A stretch of DNA of 64,000 nt from Hyphomicrobiales bacterium. Lineage in GTDB: Bacteria > Pseudomonadota > Alphaproteobacteria > Rhizobiales > Rhizobiaceae. The translations under genes and the position numbers were made by a program. Below the pieces are notes generated by a model. It was given only the letters and a program-made list of their open reading frames with translations, was not told the DNA's origin and made no database searches. Shown here piece by piece: positions 48,910-58,878 of the stretch (the first letter of the stretch is position 1; every line of letters starts with the position of its first letter). The DNA lies in the NCBI GenBank assembly GCA_017305935.1, contig JAFKJU010000013.1, forward strand, positions 62,001 through 126,000, read 5' to 3'.

Positions 48910-50937
48910 CTATGGATAAAGCCTGTCGAGGGTCGCGGCGATCATTTCGATGCCGAGGCGGGAGCCGTCATGGACGATCGGCAGATGCCGCGATTGCAGT
49001 TGCGGCGGCTTGCGATTGACGAAAAAGATGCCCGTTCCCTTGGCCCGTACCCGTTCCAGCCCGGTCAACGCATCGCGGATGGCCGGGCGGATGGCGTCCA
49101 TTTCGGCGGCGCGGGCAAAGGCGACGCGGCGGGCGAAGATGCGCGACCAGTAGGTTGCGGCCATCATGATGGCGAGCGTCTGGCGGATATGGCCGGGCCG
49201 CGTCACCAGTTGCCAGGAGACGCCGAGCGGCCGCGCCGCCTGGGTGACGTCGCGATAGGCGGCGTCGAGCGCCTTCGAGAGCGTGATGAGTTCGGCGCCG
49301 TTTTTCTCGTCCGCCGCCGCTTCCAACAGGCGTTGCGCGGCATCGAACCATTTTGCGAGGGCATCGCCGAGTGTCGTCTGGGTGCGGGTCGGCAGCACGA
49401 AGAAGGCGACGGCCATGCCTGCCACCGCGCCGATGACCGTTTCCTCCAGCCGGAGGCGCAACAGGTCGAGCGTCAGCGTTCCCGTCAGGCCATAGACGAT
49501 GCAGATGACGATCGATATGAAAAAGGTCATCGCCGTATAGGAGGCCTGCAGGCTGAAGAAGGCGAGGAAGACCGCGAGGATGGCGACCGCGCCGGCGAGC
49601 CACGGAAAACCGCTCAGCAACGCCGAGAGCCCCATGCCGCAGACGATGCCGATCAGCGTGCCGCCGGAACGCTGCATCGCCTTGATGGCGGTATCGCCGC
49701 GCGAATTGGTGTTGGTGAAGACGAGGAAGGCCGACAATACCGCCCAGAACCAGCGGTCGCGCGACAATGCCAGCCCGCCGATCATCGCAAGGCCGGCGGC
49801 AAGCGTGATCTGCAAGGCTGTGCGCAAGGCGGGATCGTTGAGCCACCGGCCTTGCGCCGCCTTCGGGGCGGGTGCGGCCGCCTGCGGGCGATTGAAGCCG
49901 GTGAAGCGCTCGGCGCGCAGGCGCTCGACCGCATCGACGGCGGCGCGGCGCGCTTCCCCCAGCCAGTTGAGGGCGCGGCGTGTTTCGGCGGATGCCGCCA
50001 CCGCCTTCCCCAGCATTTCGAGCTCGGATGGGGGAGCGACCTGGTGAGAGGCGAGGAAGGCAGAAAGAAGCTCCGGCTCGGGCAGCGACTGGCGCGACAG
50101 CACGATCAGGCTTTCGGCGGCCAGATGCAGGTCGAACAGGGCAAGGCCGATATCGGCGGCCGGCTCGTTCTCCTCCGGGAGCGCCTCGCGGCGGCTGACG
50201 GGAACGAGGCCGTCGGCCATCAGCACCGCCTCCTTCAGCCGGTTTTCCAGCCGGTTGAGCGCCTGCCGGTCCTCGGCGGTCCACATCCCGCGCACGGCGA
50301 TCGCCCGCAACGCCTCGACGATATGATCGACGCGGCCGAGCACGCTGACCATGGCGCGCAGGAAGTCCCGCTGCCAGTCGTCCGGCAACACCCAGGTGCG
50401 CACCACATGCGCCGACAGCGCCGCGACCAGCGCGCCAACCGCCACCTCCGGCAATTGCGCCAGCGGCGGATGAAGATAAGCGCCGATGAAATAGGACATG
50501 AAGCAGAACATACCGACCGCCGCCCAGCGCGTTCCGAAGCGGCGCGCATAGGCGGCCATGAAGATGACCGCGAGAAAGGCGATGTCGGAAACGCTGCGCC
50601 ACGGCTCCAACAGCGCGGCGAGCCCGATCATGGCGACCGCGCCGGCGCAGCCGATCAGACGGGTGGTCAGTTGCGCGGCGGCGGAAGGATCGCGCACCGT
50701 CAGTCCGCTCTGGATGGCGAGCGTGGCTGCGATGCCATAGGCCGCCGCTGGCAGTGGCAGGACCAACCGGTGGATGAGAATGAGGATCGCAACGGCCAGC
50801 ACGATGGAGAGCGTCACCCGCCCGCCCATGCGCATCCGCGAATAGGCGGGATCCCTGGCCAGCAGCCAGTCCCGCAGCGAAAACCGCTCGGCAAGGAACG
50901 GCCGCGTCGGATTCGTTTGCGCTCCCGGGATAGGCAT
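48910..50937 (-). CDS. FUSC family inner membrane protein
   Basis: A 675-aa protein with two blocks of membrane helices (about residues 38-165 and 370-505) separated and followed by cytoplasmic helical regions, the FUSC/aromatic acid exporter (YccS, AaeB) plan. In family members the second block carries a conserved segment like RDRWFWAVLSAFLVFTNTNS, which is present. It may export aromatic acids or polyamine conjugates; the ligand is unknown. Its ATG shares a base with the stop of the upstream secreted protein. Confidence 0.88.
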   Translation of the reverse strand: MPIPGAQTNPTRPFLAERFSLRDWLLARDPAYSRMRMGGRVTLSIVLAVAILILIHRLVLPLPAAAYGIAATLAIQSGLTVRDPSAAAQLTTRLIGCAGAVAMIGLAALLEPWRSVSDIAFLAVIFMAAYARRFGTRWAAVGMFCFMSYFIGAYLHPPLAQLPEVAVGALVAALSAHVVRTWVLPDDWQRDFLRAMVSVLGRVDHIVEALRAIAVRGMWTAEDRQALNRLENRLKEAVLMADGLVPVSRREALPEENEPAADIGLALFDLHLAAESLIVLSRQSLPEPELLSAFLASHQVAPPSELEMLGKAVAASAETRRALNWLGEARRAAVDAVERLRAERFTGFNRPQAAAPAPKAAQGRWLNDPALRTALQITLAAGLAMIGGLALSRDRWFWAVLSAFLVFTNTNSRGDTAIKAMQRSGGTLIGIVCGMGLSALLSGFPWLAGAVAILAVFLAFFSLQASYTAMTFFISIVICIVYGLTGTLTLDLLRLRLEETVIGAVAGMAVAFFVLPTRTQTTLGDALAKWFDAAQRLLEAAADEKNGAELITLSKALDAAYRDVTQAARPLGVSWQLVTRPGHIRQTLAIMMAATYWSRIFARRVAFARAAEMDAIRPAIRDALTGLERVRAKGTGIFFVNRKPPQLQSRHLPIVHDGSRLGIEMIAATLDRLYP

Positions 50938-51476
50938 CAGCCTCCCTGCTTGCCGATTTCGCTCATCGTCGCCTTCAGCGATACGAAGCCGGCATCATCG
51001 CCGCCCTGGGTCAGGATGTCGTCGATGACGGGTTTGCCGCCCTCCTCGATGACGAGGAACTGGACGGTCGCGGCCTGCTGATACTGGGCGTCGGCGCCGA
51101 AGCAGGCCATGTTCTTGAAGGAGGCGTCGACTTCGGTGGCATTGCCCTTCTGTCCCTTGGCCTCGATCTTGACGTCCCGCAGCGGGCAGCCGTCCTGGCC
51201 GCCGGTGATGACATCGTAGTCGAAGGGCGTCGTGCCCTCGTCGAAGGCCGGGAACTTGGCGGCGGCACGGAACTTGTCGGCGAAATCCTTGCTGTAGACG
51301 GTGGTCAGCCGGGTCTCGTCGAAAATGTCCTGATAGTCGTTTTCGCCCTCCGCCCAGTTCTTGACGGTGGCGTCGATGATGTTTTTCACCGGGGCGGTGA
51401 CATCGGCGGCCCGCGCCGGCAGGCTGGCCGCGAGGGCGCTCAGACTAAAGACGGAGGCGAGAAGAAGGGCGCGCAT
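50937..51476 (-). CDS. Predicted secreted protein
   Basis: A 179-aa protein with a signal peptide (residues 1-23, ALLLASVFSLSALAASLPARA). The mature part is acidic and includes two cysteines (DGCPLRD, NMACFGADAQ), possibly a disulfide. No known domain is recognised. The start at 51476 is chosen because the signal peptide begins there and AAAGGA lies upstream. It is coupled to the FUSC gene, which suggests a periplasmic partner of that transporter; this is inferred from position alone. Confidence 0.72.
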   Translation of the reverse strand: MRALLLASVFSLSALAASLPARAADVTAPVKNIIDATVKNWAEGENDYQDIFDETRLTTVYSKDFADKFRAAAKFPAFDEGTTPFDYDVITGGQDGCPLRDVKIEAKGQKGNATEVDASFKNMACFGADAQYQQAATVQFLVIEEGGKPVIDDILTQGGDDAGFVSLKATMSEIGKQGG

Positions 51477-51699
51477 GGCAGGTGGTCCTTTACACCGGGA
51501 GGCGAATCGTCGCGAGAGTAGCCAATAGCATCCATTTGACAATCGGGATTGCGGTGCCAGCAAGGCGAAGGACCGGTCTTGCGACCGGCCAAGTTTGGGC
51601 CAATGCCGGCTTTGCGTTCCGGGATGACAATGGTATAGCGGCTCCGGACTGGTTTTCACTTTTCCGGGGTTTTCCCAAACCGCTCAAGAGGCAATTTCC

Positions 51700-52914
51700 A
51701 TGCAAAAGATCAAGGTTGCAAATCCGGTCGTCGATCTCGACGGCGACGAGATGACCCGTATCATCTGGCAGTTCATCAAGGACAAGCTGATCCTGCCCTA
51801 TCTGGACCTCGACATCGATTATTACGACCTGTCGGTCCAGAACCGCGACGCGACCAACGATCAGGTGACCGTCGATGCCGCCAACGCCATCAAGAAGCAT
51901 GGCGTCGGCATCAAGTGCGCGACGATCACCCCGGACGAAGACCGTGTCAAGGAATTCGGCCTGAAGGAAATGTGGAAGAGCCCGAACGGCACGATCCGCA
52001 ACATCCTCGGCGGCGTCATCTTCCGCGAGCCGATCATCTGCAAGAACGTTCCGCGCCTGGTTCCCGGCTGGACCAAGCCGATCGTCGTCGGCCGCCATGC
52101 CTTCGGCGACCAGTATCGCGCCACCGACTTCCGCTTCCCCGGCAAGGGCAAGTTGACGATCAAATTCGTCGGCGAAGACGGTCAGGTCATCGAGAAGGAC
52201 GTCTTCAACGCGCCGGGTTCGGGCGTCGCCATGGCGATGTACAACCTCGACGAATCGATCCGCGAATTCGCCCGCGCCTCGATGATGTACGGCCTGATGC
52301 GCAAATGGCCGGTCTACCTGTCGACCAAGAACACCATCCTGAAAGCCTATGACGGTCGCTTCAAGGATATCTTTGAGGAAGTCTACCAGACCGAATTCAA
52401 GGCGCAGTTCGACGAAGCCGGCATCACCTACGAACACCGCCTGATCGACGACATGGTCGCCTCGGCGCTGAAGTGGTCCGGCGGTTACGTCTGGGCCTGC
52501 AAGAACTATGACGGCGACGTGCAGTCCGACACCGTGGCTCAAGGCTTCGGCTCGCTCGGCCTGATGACCTCGGTTCTGTTGACGCCGGATGGCAAGACGG
52601 TCGAAGCGGAAGCTGCCCACGGCACGGTGACGCGCCACTATCGCCAGCACCAGAAGGGCCAGGAAACCTCGACCAACTCGATCGCCTCGATCTTCGCCTG
52701 GACGCGCGGTCTCGCGCATCGCGCCAAGCTGGACGACAATGCCGATCTCGCCAGGTTCGCCTCGACGCTGGAACGGGTCTGCGTCGAAACCGTCGAATCC
52801 GGCTTCATGACCAAGGATCTGGCGCTGCTGATCGGTCCCGACCAGCCGTGGCTGTCGACCACCGCCTTCCTCGACAAGATCGACGAAAACCTCAGGAAAG
52901 CCATGGCCGCTTAA
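51700..52914 (+). CDS. icd: Isocitrate dehydrogenase (NADP+)
   Basis: A 404-aa homodimeric, eukaryote-like NADP-dependent isocitrate dehydrogenase of the citric acid cycle. Signatures: [40 protein letters not shown], and the metal/NADP region [21 protein letters not shown] upstream of the ATG. A strong terminator follows. It is divergent from the FUSC-linked secreted protein. Confidence 0.97.
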   Translation: MQKIKVANPVVDLDGDEMTRIIWQFIKDKLILPYLDLDIDYYDLSVQNRDATNDQVTVDAANAIKKHGVGIKCATITPDEDRVKEFGLKEMWKSPNGTIRNILGGVIFREPIICKNVPRLVPGWTKPIVVGRHAFGDQYRATDFRFPGKGKLTIKFVGEDGQVIEKDVFNAPGSGVAMAMYNLDESIREFARASMMYGLMRKWPVYLSTKNTILKAYDGRFKDIFEEVYQTEFKAQFDEAGITYEHRLIDDMVASALKWSGGYVWACKNYDGDVQSDTVAQGFGSLGLMTSVLLTPDGKTVEAEAAHGTVTRHYRQHQKGQETSTNSIASIFAWTRGLAHRAKLDDNADLARFASTLERVCVETVESGFMTKDLALLIGPDQPWLSTTAFLDKIDENLRKAMAA

Positions 52915-52937
52915 GCGTCCACCGGTTCTCGAATATG

Positions 52938-52968
52938 AAAACGGCGGGGCCTCGTTCCCCGCCGTTTT
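52938..52968. terminator. Bidirectional terminator after icd
   Basis: AAAACGGCGGGG (52938-52949) pairs with CCCCGCCGTTTT (52957-52968), 12 bp, 7-nt loop. It also faces the convergent small basic gene. Confidence 0.88.
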
Positions 52969-52986
52969 CATTTGCCCATCGCTCGA

Positions 52987-53304
52987 TCAATGATGGGCGT
53001 GGGACTGGGCGTTGCGCTTGCGCGTCGCGGCCGCTTTCTTGGCGGAAGCCGAGCGTTCAGCCGCACTACGATTGGCGGATGCTTCCCCGCCCTTCTTACC
53101 GCCTTTTTCCGATGCTTCGTGCGTATCGGGTTTGCCGCGGCCGGAGCCGGATTTGTTGCCGCCGCCGCTTTCCTTGTTCACGGTCGCCCAAGCGCGGCGC
53201 TCGGCTTCCTTGGTGGAAACGCCGCGATCCTCATAACCTTCCTCGATATGTTCGGCCTTGCGCTTCTGCTTGTCGGTATATTTCGATTTGTCGCCTTGGG
53301 GCAT
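52987..53304 (-). CDS. Small basic KGG-rich protein
   Basis: A 105-aa very hydrophilic protein. The N-terminal half (YTDKQKRKAEHIEEGYEDRG, KEAERRAWATVNKE) matches proteins often labelled plasmid stabilization protein in rhizobia, without experimental support. The C-terminal half is glycine, lysine and alanine rich with KGGKKGGEAS, recalling KGG stress-induced proteins, and ends in a histidine-rich QSHAHH. GGAG precedes the ATG. DNA binding or desiccation tolerance are possible roles, neither shown. Confidence 0.75.
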   Translation of the reverse strand: MPQGDKSKYTDKQKRKAEHIEEGYEDRGVSTKEAERRAWATVNKESGGGNKSGSGRGKPDTHEASEKGGKKGGEASANRSAAERSASAKKAAATRKRNAQSHAHH

Positions 53305-53315
53305 GGCTCTTCTCC

Positions 53316-53570
53316 TCAACAGTCCTCGTTTTCCGCCGTGACATAGACAAACGCTACCACCGCGCCGGCATTGTCGTAGATCACGATGGGTTTGGCTGCG
53401 GTGGTCGAACAGGAAGCGGTGTTGCGGACGCTTCCGGTGGTCTCGTTCATCGCCACGGCCACTTCGGGCAGAGGCGAAAACTCCACATCGCCTTCGAGCG
53501 AGGCGAAAGCGGGCGCGGCAAGCGGCAATGCGAAGGCGACACAAAGCGGAACAACGGCACGTCTGAACAT
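53316..53570 (-). CDS. Small predicted secreted protein
   Basis: An 84-aa protein with a signal peptide (residues 1-23, RRAVVPLCVAFALPLAAPAFA). The mature part ends AFVYVTAENEDC and has two cysteines. The start MFRRAVV is supported by a strong GGAGGA 6 nt upstream. Family unknown. It lies 12 bp upstream of the KGG-rich gene on the same strand and is probably cotranscribed with it. Confidence 0.68.
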   Translation of the reverse strand: MFRRAVVPLCVAFALPLAAPAFASLEGDVEFSPLPEVAVAMNETTGSVRNTASCSTTAAKPIVIYDNAGAVVAFVYVTAENEDC

Positions 53571-53645
53571 GGCTTCCTCCGGGTTCGCATGAACCATTGG
53601 TCAAAGAACAACGGCATTGTCGAATTGGTTCCGGGAGGCAACGAG

Positions 53646-53681
53646 AAACAGAAAACCCGCCGCGAACGGATCGCGGCGGGT
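53646..53681 (-). terminator. Terminator after tgt
   Basis: ACCCGCCGCG (53655-53664) pairs with CGCGGCGGGT (53672-53681); on the minus strand TTTCTGTTT follows. It lies 26 bp beyond the tgt stop. Confidence 0.83.
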
Positions 53682-53706
53682 GCTGACCGGGGACGGAGCG
53701 CTGTTA

Positions 53707-54837
53707 TCAGACCGGGTCGATATCGCCCCGGGTCCAGTTCTCGATGGTTTCCTCGTAGAAATCCTGGAAGCGGCCTTCCTCGATGGATTTGCGGATGCCC
53801 TGCATCAGCTCCTGATAATAGGCGAGGTTGTTCCAGGAGAGCAGCATGCCGCCCAGCGCCTCGTTGGCACGCACCAGATGGTGGAGGTAGGCGCGGGAGT
53901 AATCGCGCGCGGCCGGGCAGTTCGACTGGTCGTCGAGCGGGCGCAGATCCTCGGCATGACGGGCGTTGCGGATGTTGACCTTGCCGCGGCGGGTAAAGGC
54001 GAGGCCATGGCGGCCGGAGCGGGTCGGCATCACGCAATCGAACATGTCGATGCCGCGCGCTACGGATTTCAGGATATCGTCCGGCGTGCCGACACCCATC
54101 AGATAGCGCGGCTTTTCGGACGGCATCACCGGCAGGGTTTCGTCGAGGATCTCCAGCATGACGTGCTGCGGTTCGCCGACGGCGAGCCCGCCGACCGAAT
54201 AGCCCTTGAGATCGAGTTGCTTCAGCCCTTCCGCCGAGCGGATGCGCAAGGCCGGCACGTCGCCGCCCTGCACAATGCCGAACATCGCCTTGCCCGGCTG
54301 CTCGCCGAAGGCGACGCGGCAGCGTTCGGCCCAGCGCAGCGACATTTCCATGGCGCGCTCGATTTCCTTGTGATCGGCCGGCAGCGCCACGCATTCGTCG
54401 AGCTGCATCTGGATATCGCTGCCGAGCAGGCCCTGGATCTCGATGGAGCGTTCCGGCGACATATGATGCAGGCTGCCGTCGACATGGCTCTTGAAGGTCA
54501 CGCCCTGTTCGTCGAGCTTGCGCAGGCCGGACAGCGACATGACCTGGAAGCCGCCGCTGTCGGTCAGGATCGGATGCTGCCAGCGGATGAGATTGTGCAG
54601 ACCGCCGAGCCGCGCCACCCGCTCCGCGCCGGGGCGCAGCATCAGGTGATAGGTGTTGCCGAGGATGATATCGGCGCCGGTCTCGCGCACCTGGTCGAGA
54701 TACATCGCCTTGACGGTGCCGACGGTGCCGACCGGCATGAAGGCCGGCGTGCGGATCGTGCCGCGCGGCATGGAGACTTCGCCAAGGCGCGCCTTGCCGT
54801 CGGTCTTCTTAAGGGTGAATTGAAAAGTGTCAGTCAT
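53707..54837 (-). CDS. tgt: Queuine tRNA-ribosyltransferase
   Basis: A 376-aa TIM-barrel tRNA-guanine transglycosylase that inserts preQ1 into the wobble position of GU(N) tRNAs. Signatures: [12 protein letters not shown] (nucleophile region), [37 protein letters not shown]. Its ATG overlaps the queA stop (ATGA), so the two queuosine genes are coupled. Confidence 0.97.
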   Translation of the reverse strand: MTDTFQFTLKKTDGKARLGEVSMPRGTIRTPAFMPVGTVGTVKAMYLDQVRETGADIILGNTYHLMLRPGAERVARLGGLHNLIRWQHPILTDSGGFQVMSLSGLRKLDEQGVTFKSHVDGSLHHMSPERSIEIQGLLGSDIQMQLDECVALPADHKEIERAMEMSLRWAERCRVAFGEQPGKAMFGIVQGGDVPALRIRSAEGLKQLDLKGYSVGGLAVGEPQHVMLEILDETLPVMPSEKPRYLMGVGTPDDILKSVARGIDMFDCVMPTRSGRHGLAFTRRGKVNIRNARHAEDLRPLDDQSNCPAARDYSRAYLHHLVRANEALGGMLLSWNNLAYYQELMQGIRKSIEEGRFQDFYEETIENWTRGDIDPV

Positions 54838-55919
54838 CTCGTCTTCCGGAAAAGCAGGCTGGCATCGCCATAGGAATAAAAGCGGTAGCCTTCGGCGATC
54901 GCATGGTCGTAGGCGGCGCGCATGGTCTCCAGCCCGGCGAAGGCGGAAACCAGCATGAACAGCGTCGAGCGCGGCAGGTGGAAATTGGTCATCAGCACGT
55001 CTACCGCCTTGAAGCGATAGCCGGGGGTGATGAAAATGCCGGTCGGGCCCGACCACGGAGCGATGCTCCCGTCCTCGCGCGCGGCCGATTCGATCAGGCG
55101 CAGCGAGGTGGTGCCGACGCAGACGAGTCGGCCGCCACGGGCGCGCACGGCATTCAGCTTCGCCGCCGTCGCGGCATCGATGGAGCCGATTTCCTGATGC
55201 ATCTTGTGGTCGGCGGTATCATCCGCCTTGACCGGCAGGAAAGTGCCGGCGCCGACATGCAGGGTGACGAAATGGCGCTCGACGCCGAGCTCGTCCAATG
55301 CCTCGAACAAAGCGGGCGTAAAATGCAGGCCGGCGGTCGGGGCAGCGACGGCGCCTTCCTCACGGGCATAAATCGTCTGATAGTCGCGCCGGTCCTGCTC
55401 GTCGTCCGGCCGCTTTGCGGCGATATACGGCGGCAGCGGCACATGGCCAACGGCGGCGATGGCTTCGTCCAGCGCCGGGCCGGACAGATCGAAGCTCAGC
55501 GTTAACTCGCCGCCCTCGCCTTTTTCGGTCACCGTCGCATTCAATGTGGCGAGATAGCAGGCCTCGCCGGTATCGCCGAAGGTGATGCGGTCGCCGACCT
55601 TGATGCGTTTGCCCGGCTTGGCGAAGGCTTTCCATTGGTGCGGCGCGATGCGCATATGCAGCGTGGCCGAAACCTGTTGGCCGCCAGCGCCCTCGCGATG
55701 ACGGATGCCTTCGAGCTGGGCGGGAATGACCTTGGTGTCGTTGAAGACGAGCGCATCGCCCGGACGCAGGAAGGATGGCAGATCGGCGACGCTGCGATCG
55801 GTCAGGACGGTTTCGCCCTGGGGATCGACGACAAGCAGCTTCGCGCTTTCGCGCGGTTCGGCCGGGCGTAGCGCGATGTTTTCCTCCGGCAGATCGAAAT
55901 CGAACAGATCGACGCGCAT
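54834..55919 (-). CDS. queA: S-adenosylmethionine:tRNA ribosyltransferase-isomerase
   Basis: A 361-aa QueA, which adds the epoxycyclopentane ring from SAM in queuosine synthesis. Signatures: [31 protein letters not shown]-like [33 protein letters not shown], and [15 protein letters not shown]. Together with tgt and the downstream-facing neighbours it forms the conserved alphaproteobacterial tRNA-modification run. Confidence 0.97.
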   Translation of the reverse strand: MRVDLFDFDLPEENIALRPAEPRESAKLLVVDPQGETVLTDRSVADLPSFLRPGDALVFNDTKVIPAQLEGIRHREGAGGQQVSATLHMRIAPHQWKAFAKPGKRIKVGDRITFGDTGEACYLATLNATVTEKGEGGELTLSFDLSGPALDEAIAAVGHVPLPPYIAAKRPDDEQDRRDYQTIYAREEGAVAAPTAGLHFTPALFEALDELGVERHFVTLHVGAGTFLPVKADDTADHKMHQEIGSIDAATAAKLNAVRARGGRLVCVGTTSLRLIESAAREDGSIAPWSGPTGIFITPGYRFKAVDVLMTNFHLPRSTLFMLVSAFAGLETMRAAYDHAIAEGYRFYSYGDASLLFRKTR

Positions 55920-55923
55920 GGTC

Positions 55924-56373
55924 TTAGAACATCCGGATCATGACGACGCCGCAGCAAAGCAGCAGCGCGCCGGCAATGCGCCCGAGGCTGAGTTCGCGCA
56001 CGGCGACGCCGAGCAGCCCGAAGCGATCGATGAGAATGCCGGCGCAAAGCTGGCCGGCGATGAAGGTGGCCATTACGGCCGCCGTGCCGATGCGCGGCGT
56101 CAGCAGCACGGAGGCGGTGACGAAGGTGGCCCCGAGGCAGCCACCGGCCACATACAGCCAGTTGTCCGGCGCGCGCCAGTCCGGCGTGACGCCTTGCGCC
56201 TTCGAGGATAGAAAGGTGATGAAGGCGAGAACCACCGCTCCGGCGAAAAACGAGATGGCGGCCGCGGCGACCGGCATGCCAAGGCCCTTGGCGAGCTGCG
56301 CATTGATCGGCGCCTGAAACGCGACGCATGCCCCGGCGGCAACGCCGATCAGCGTCCAGAAAAGTGCAATCAC
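55924..56373 (-). CDS. DMT-type transporter, DUF606/YdcZ family
   Basis: A 149-aa membrane protein with four to five helices ([73 protein letters not shown]), the DUF606 plan. The start is the GTG at 56373 with AAAGGA 9 nt upstream; an ATG at 56466 lies in the terminator of the next gene. Transport substrate unknown. It is 5 bp upstream of queA. Confidence 0.83.
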   Translation of the reverse strand: MIALFWTLIGVAAGACVAFQAPINAQLAKGLGMPVAAAAISFFAGAVVLAFITFLSSKAQGVTPDWRAPDNWLYVAGGCLGATFVTASVLLTPRIGTAAVMATFIAGQLCAGILIDRFGLLGVAVRELSLGRIAGALLLCCGVVMIRMF

Positions 56374-56421
56374 CTTGGGCAATCCTTTCACGGCAGATGC
56401 AAAAACAACGTTCCGCAAACG

Positions 56422-56449
56422 CAAAACCGCCCCGGCCTTGCCGAGGCGG
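56422..56449 (-). terminator. Terminator after the cytoplasmic cyclophilin
   Basis: ACCGCCCCGGC (56425-56435) pairs with GCCGAGGCGGT (56439-56449) with one mismatch; TTTTGCGTTTG follows on the minus strand. Confidence 0.65.
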
Positions 56450-56472
56450 TCGAAAATCTCACGCACTCATTA

Positions 56473-56988
56473 TCAAGCGGCGGCGTCTGCCGCAACCCGC
56501 ATGGAGACGATGCTGTCGGGATCGCGCACCGGCTCGCCGCGCTTGATCTTGTCGACGACATCCATGCCTTCGATGACCTGGCCCCAGACGGAATACTGCT
56601 TGTTCAGCCAGGGTGCATCGGTGAAGCAGATGAAGAACTGCGAGTTGGCCGAGTTCGGGTTCTGCGAACGGGCCATGGAGCAGGTGCCGCGCACATGCGA
56701 GGTGGCGGAGAATTCCGCCTTCAGGTCCGGCTTGGAGGAGCCGCCCATGCCGGCGCGGGCCGGGTTGAAGTGCTCGCCGCCCTGCTTGCCGTACTGGACG
56801 TCGCCGGTCTGGGCCATGAAGTCTTCGATGACGCGGTGGAAGACGACGCCGTCATAGGCCTTTTCGCGGGCCAGTTCCTTGATGCGGGCGACATGCTCGG
56901 GCGCGACTTCCGGCAGAAGCTGGATGACGACCCTGCCCTTCGTCGTTTCGAGGATGACGGTGTTTTCCGGGTCTTTGATTTCGGCCAT
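56473..56988 (-). CDS. Cytoplasmic cyclophilin (peptidyl-prolyl isomerase)
   Basis: A 171-aa cyclophilin speeding proline isomerisation. Signatures: YDGVVFHRVIEDFMAQTGD (catalytic arginine), and NPNSANSQFFICF. No signal peptide. The start MAEIKDPENT has AAGGAG upstream; the longer frame adds 8 codons. The partner gene just upstream encodes a secreted form, so this strain has one for each compartment. Confidence 0.95.
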   Translation of the reverse strand: MAEIKDPENTVILETTKGRVVIQLLPEVAPEHVARIKELAREKAYDGVVFHRVIEDFMAQTGDVQYGKQGGEHFNPARAGMGGSSKPDLKAEFSATSHVRGTCSMARSQNPNSANSQFFICFTDAPWLNKQYSVWGQVIEGMDVVDKIKRGEPVRDPDSIVSMRVAADAAA

Positions 56989-57024
56989 GGTTTCTCTCCT
57001 TGCTCGGCGCAACGCCGTTTTCGA

Positions 57025-57597
57025 TTACTTGCCGACGGTGACCTTGACCATCTTGTCGGGATCGCTGACTTCGCCGTTCTGGCCCTGGCCGCGCTTGATC
57101 TTGTCGACGAATTCCATGCCGGAGACGACCTTGCCGACAACCGTGTACTGGCCGTTCAGGAAGGAGCCGTCATCGAACATGATGAAGAACTGCGAGTTGG
57201 CGGAATTCGGATCCTGCGAGCGGGCCATGCCGACCGTGCCGCGTTTGAACGGAATGTCGGAAAACTCGGCCGGGATGTCGGGCAGCTTCGAGCCGCCGGT
57301 GCCGGCGAGGCCCGCATCGTAATTCTTACCAACCTTGCCGTGTTCGACATCGCCGGTCTGGGCCATGAAGCCGTCGATGACGCGGTGGAAGGCGACGCCG
57401 TCATATTCGCCCTTGCTTGCCAGCGTCTCGATCTGGGCGACGTGCTTGGGCGCGGCCTTTGGATCCAGCTCGATGACGACGGGGCCGTCCTTGAGTTGGA
57501 TGGTCATCAGATGCTTGGCCTGCTGGGCGATGACTTCGCCGGCGAAGGAGGCGACATAAAGTGTCGCGGCAAACGCCAGGGTGAAATAGTACTTCAT
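57025..57597 (-). CDS. Periplasmic cyclophilin (peptidyl-prolyl isomerase)
   Basis: A 190-aa cyclophilin with a signal peptide (YYFTLAFAATLYVASFAGEV, cleavage near residue 24). The catalytic region is YDGVAFHRVIDGFMAQTGD and NPNSANSQFFIMF. It acts on periplasmic proteins. About 36 bp separate it from the cytoplasmic paralogue; the pair probably arose by duplication. Confidence 0.95.
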   Translation of the reverse strand: MKYYFTLAFAATLYVASFAGEVIAQQAKHLMTIQLKDGPVVIELDPKAAPKHVAQIETLASKGEYDGVAFHRVIDGFMAQTGDVEHGKVGKNYDAGLAGTGGSKLPDIPAEFSDIPFKRGTVGMARSQDPNSANSQFFIMFDDGSFLNGQYTVVGKVVSGMEFVDKIKRGQGQNGEVSDPDKMVKVTVGK

Positions 57598-57643
57598 GCG
57601 ATCTCCAATCGGGGAAGATGCTTGGGGCCGGCCTTTTCGAGGC

Positions 57644-58144
57644 TCAGCCCTTCGAACTGAATTTGCCGCGCAGCGCTTCCAGCACGGCGGCGGGGACGAA
57701 AGCGCTGACATCGCCGCCCATCTGGGCGATCTGGCGCACCAATGTGGCGGTTATGGGTCGCGACACCGGTTCGGCCGGCACGAAAACCGTCTGTACGTCC
57801 GGCGCCATCTGACGGTTCATGCCGGCCATCTGCATCTCGAAATCGAGATCGGTGCCGTCGCGCAGGCCGCGCACCAACAGGCGCGCGCCATGCTCGCGCG
57901 CGGAATCGACCACCAAACCGGAAAAAGCGACTACAGACAGGCGCTCGGCGCTATCCGGCAGCACGTCCTTCAGGCAAAGGCGGATCAGCTCGGCGCGTTC
58001 ATCGAAGGAAAAGAGCGGCGTCTTGGAGGAGTTGACACCGATGCCGACGACCACATGCCTGGCCATGTTCAAAGCCTGCAGGAGAACATCCAGATGTCCG
58101 TTCGTCATCGGATCGAATGATCCGGGATAAAAAGCTGTCGTCAT
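57644..58144 (-). CDS. coaD: Phosphopantetheine adenylyltransferase
   Basis: A 166-aa enzyme making dephospho-CoA from 4'-phosphopantetheine and ATP. The nucleotidyltransferase motif is [17 protein letters not shown]; a second, [13 protein letters not shown], corresponds to the family ISSTxVR motif with ISS altered to PIT. Start MTTAFYPGS. It heads the coaD-cyclophilin-queuosine run and is divergent from the small-gene region. Confidence 0.95.
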   Translation of the reverse strand: MTTAFYPGSFDPMTNGHLDVLLQALNMARHVVVGIGVNSSKTPLFSFDERAELIRLCLKDVLPDSAERLSVVAFSGLVVDSAREHGARLLVRGLRDGTDLDFEMQMAGMNRQMAPDVQTVFVPAEPVSRPITATLVRQIAQMGGDVSAFVPAAVLEALRGKFSSKG

Positions 58145-58327
58145 CGTCGCCCGACTCTTTGAAGTCAATTGGCTTTTGTCACGGATGGCCCGACGCCGCA
58201 AGCGCTTTACCGTCCTGTTTCACCACCATGAATAGTCGATGAACGCATCATTCAAGGTGGTTTCAGGCGCAGGATGGTTGAATGGCATCAATCGAAACCC
58301 ACCATACGCATACAGGGGTCGCCCGCC

Positions 58328-58498
58328 ATGCTCATCTTCGTCGCCCTCAGCCTGATCGCCCTCTCCCTGCTGGTGGAATGGGTCTTTCATATCGTCAAGG
58401 AAAACATCGAGATCGAGTGGCCTGTCGATGCCGGCCGCAAGGCGATCGACAGGCGCGCCCGCGCCGCCCGGATGCGCGGCTGGACAGCGCTCAACTGA
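58328..58498 (+). CDS. Small single-helix membrane protein 1
   Basis: A 56-aa protein: one N-terminal membrane helix (LIFVALSLIALSLLVEWVF), then a basic tail with RRARAARMRG. The ATG at 58328 is chosen since it puts the helix at the N terminus; the ribosome site is poor, and an upstream ATG at 58274 in frame is possible. No family recognised. It is the first of three tiny genes on this strand. Confidence 0.5.
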   Translation: MLIFVALSLIALSLLVEWVFHIVKENIEIEWPVDAGRKAIDRRARAARMRGWTALN

Positions 58499-58504
58499 AT
58501 CTCA

Positions 58505-58577
58505 ATCGATTTAGAAAGATGAACGGCAGATGAACGGGACATTCAAGGATGCTTCAGCACCGTTCATCTAAATCGAT
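58505..58577. promoter_or_regulatory. Inverted repeat between small genes 1 and 2
   Basis: ATCGATTTAGA (58505-58515) and TCTAAATCGAT (58567-58577) form an 11-bp inverted repeat, continued inward by GATGAACGG (58518-58526) against CCGTTCATC (58560-58568). A third copy of GATGAACGG lies at 58529-58537. The 73-bp structure contains no gene. It could be a transcription end or an operator for small gene 2. Confidence 0.45.
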
Positions 58578-58664
58578 CTCACCTTCTGTCTGGAACCAAT
58601 TTTAACCTTATGCATTAACCGTTCGCCAAGCAGCAATGCGGCAACGCAACCAAGGAAAAAGCTT

Positions 58665-58829
58665 ATGCTCGACAAGATCACGATGATCAGTTTCGCCTGG
58701 ATGGTGATGGTCGGGGCGATGCTGACAGCAACCGTCACGCTTTACGATCATCAAGCCAATGCTTCTTCTTCCGCAAAGGCCCGCGTTACCGAAGTGACAT
58801 CCCGCGCTTACCACCTCAGCCAATACTGA
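58665..58829 (+). CDS. Small single-helix membrane protein 2
   Basis: A 54-aa protein beginning MLDKITMISFAWMVMVGAML, a membrane helix, then a polar tail rich in S, A and K ending in a tyrosine (HLSQY). The AAGGA ribosome site 9 nt before the ATG is good, which supports real translation. Too short to be found by usual length cut-offs. Family unknown. Confidence 0.62.
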   Translation: MLDKITMISFAWMVMVGAMLTATVTLYDHQANASSSAKARVTEVTSRAYHLSQY

Positions 58830-58878
58830 GGGACAGCATAACGGAACACGATCCGTTCACGACAGAAAGGTGGTTTCC

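Noticed and set aside
58590-58625. CtrA box near small gene 2 (TTAA and TTAAC)
   Set aside because: The spacing between half-sites is 9 rather than 7 bases.
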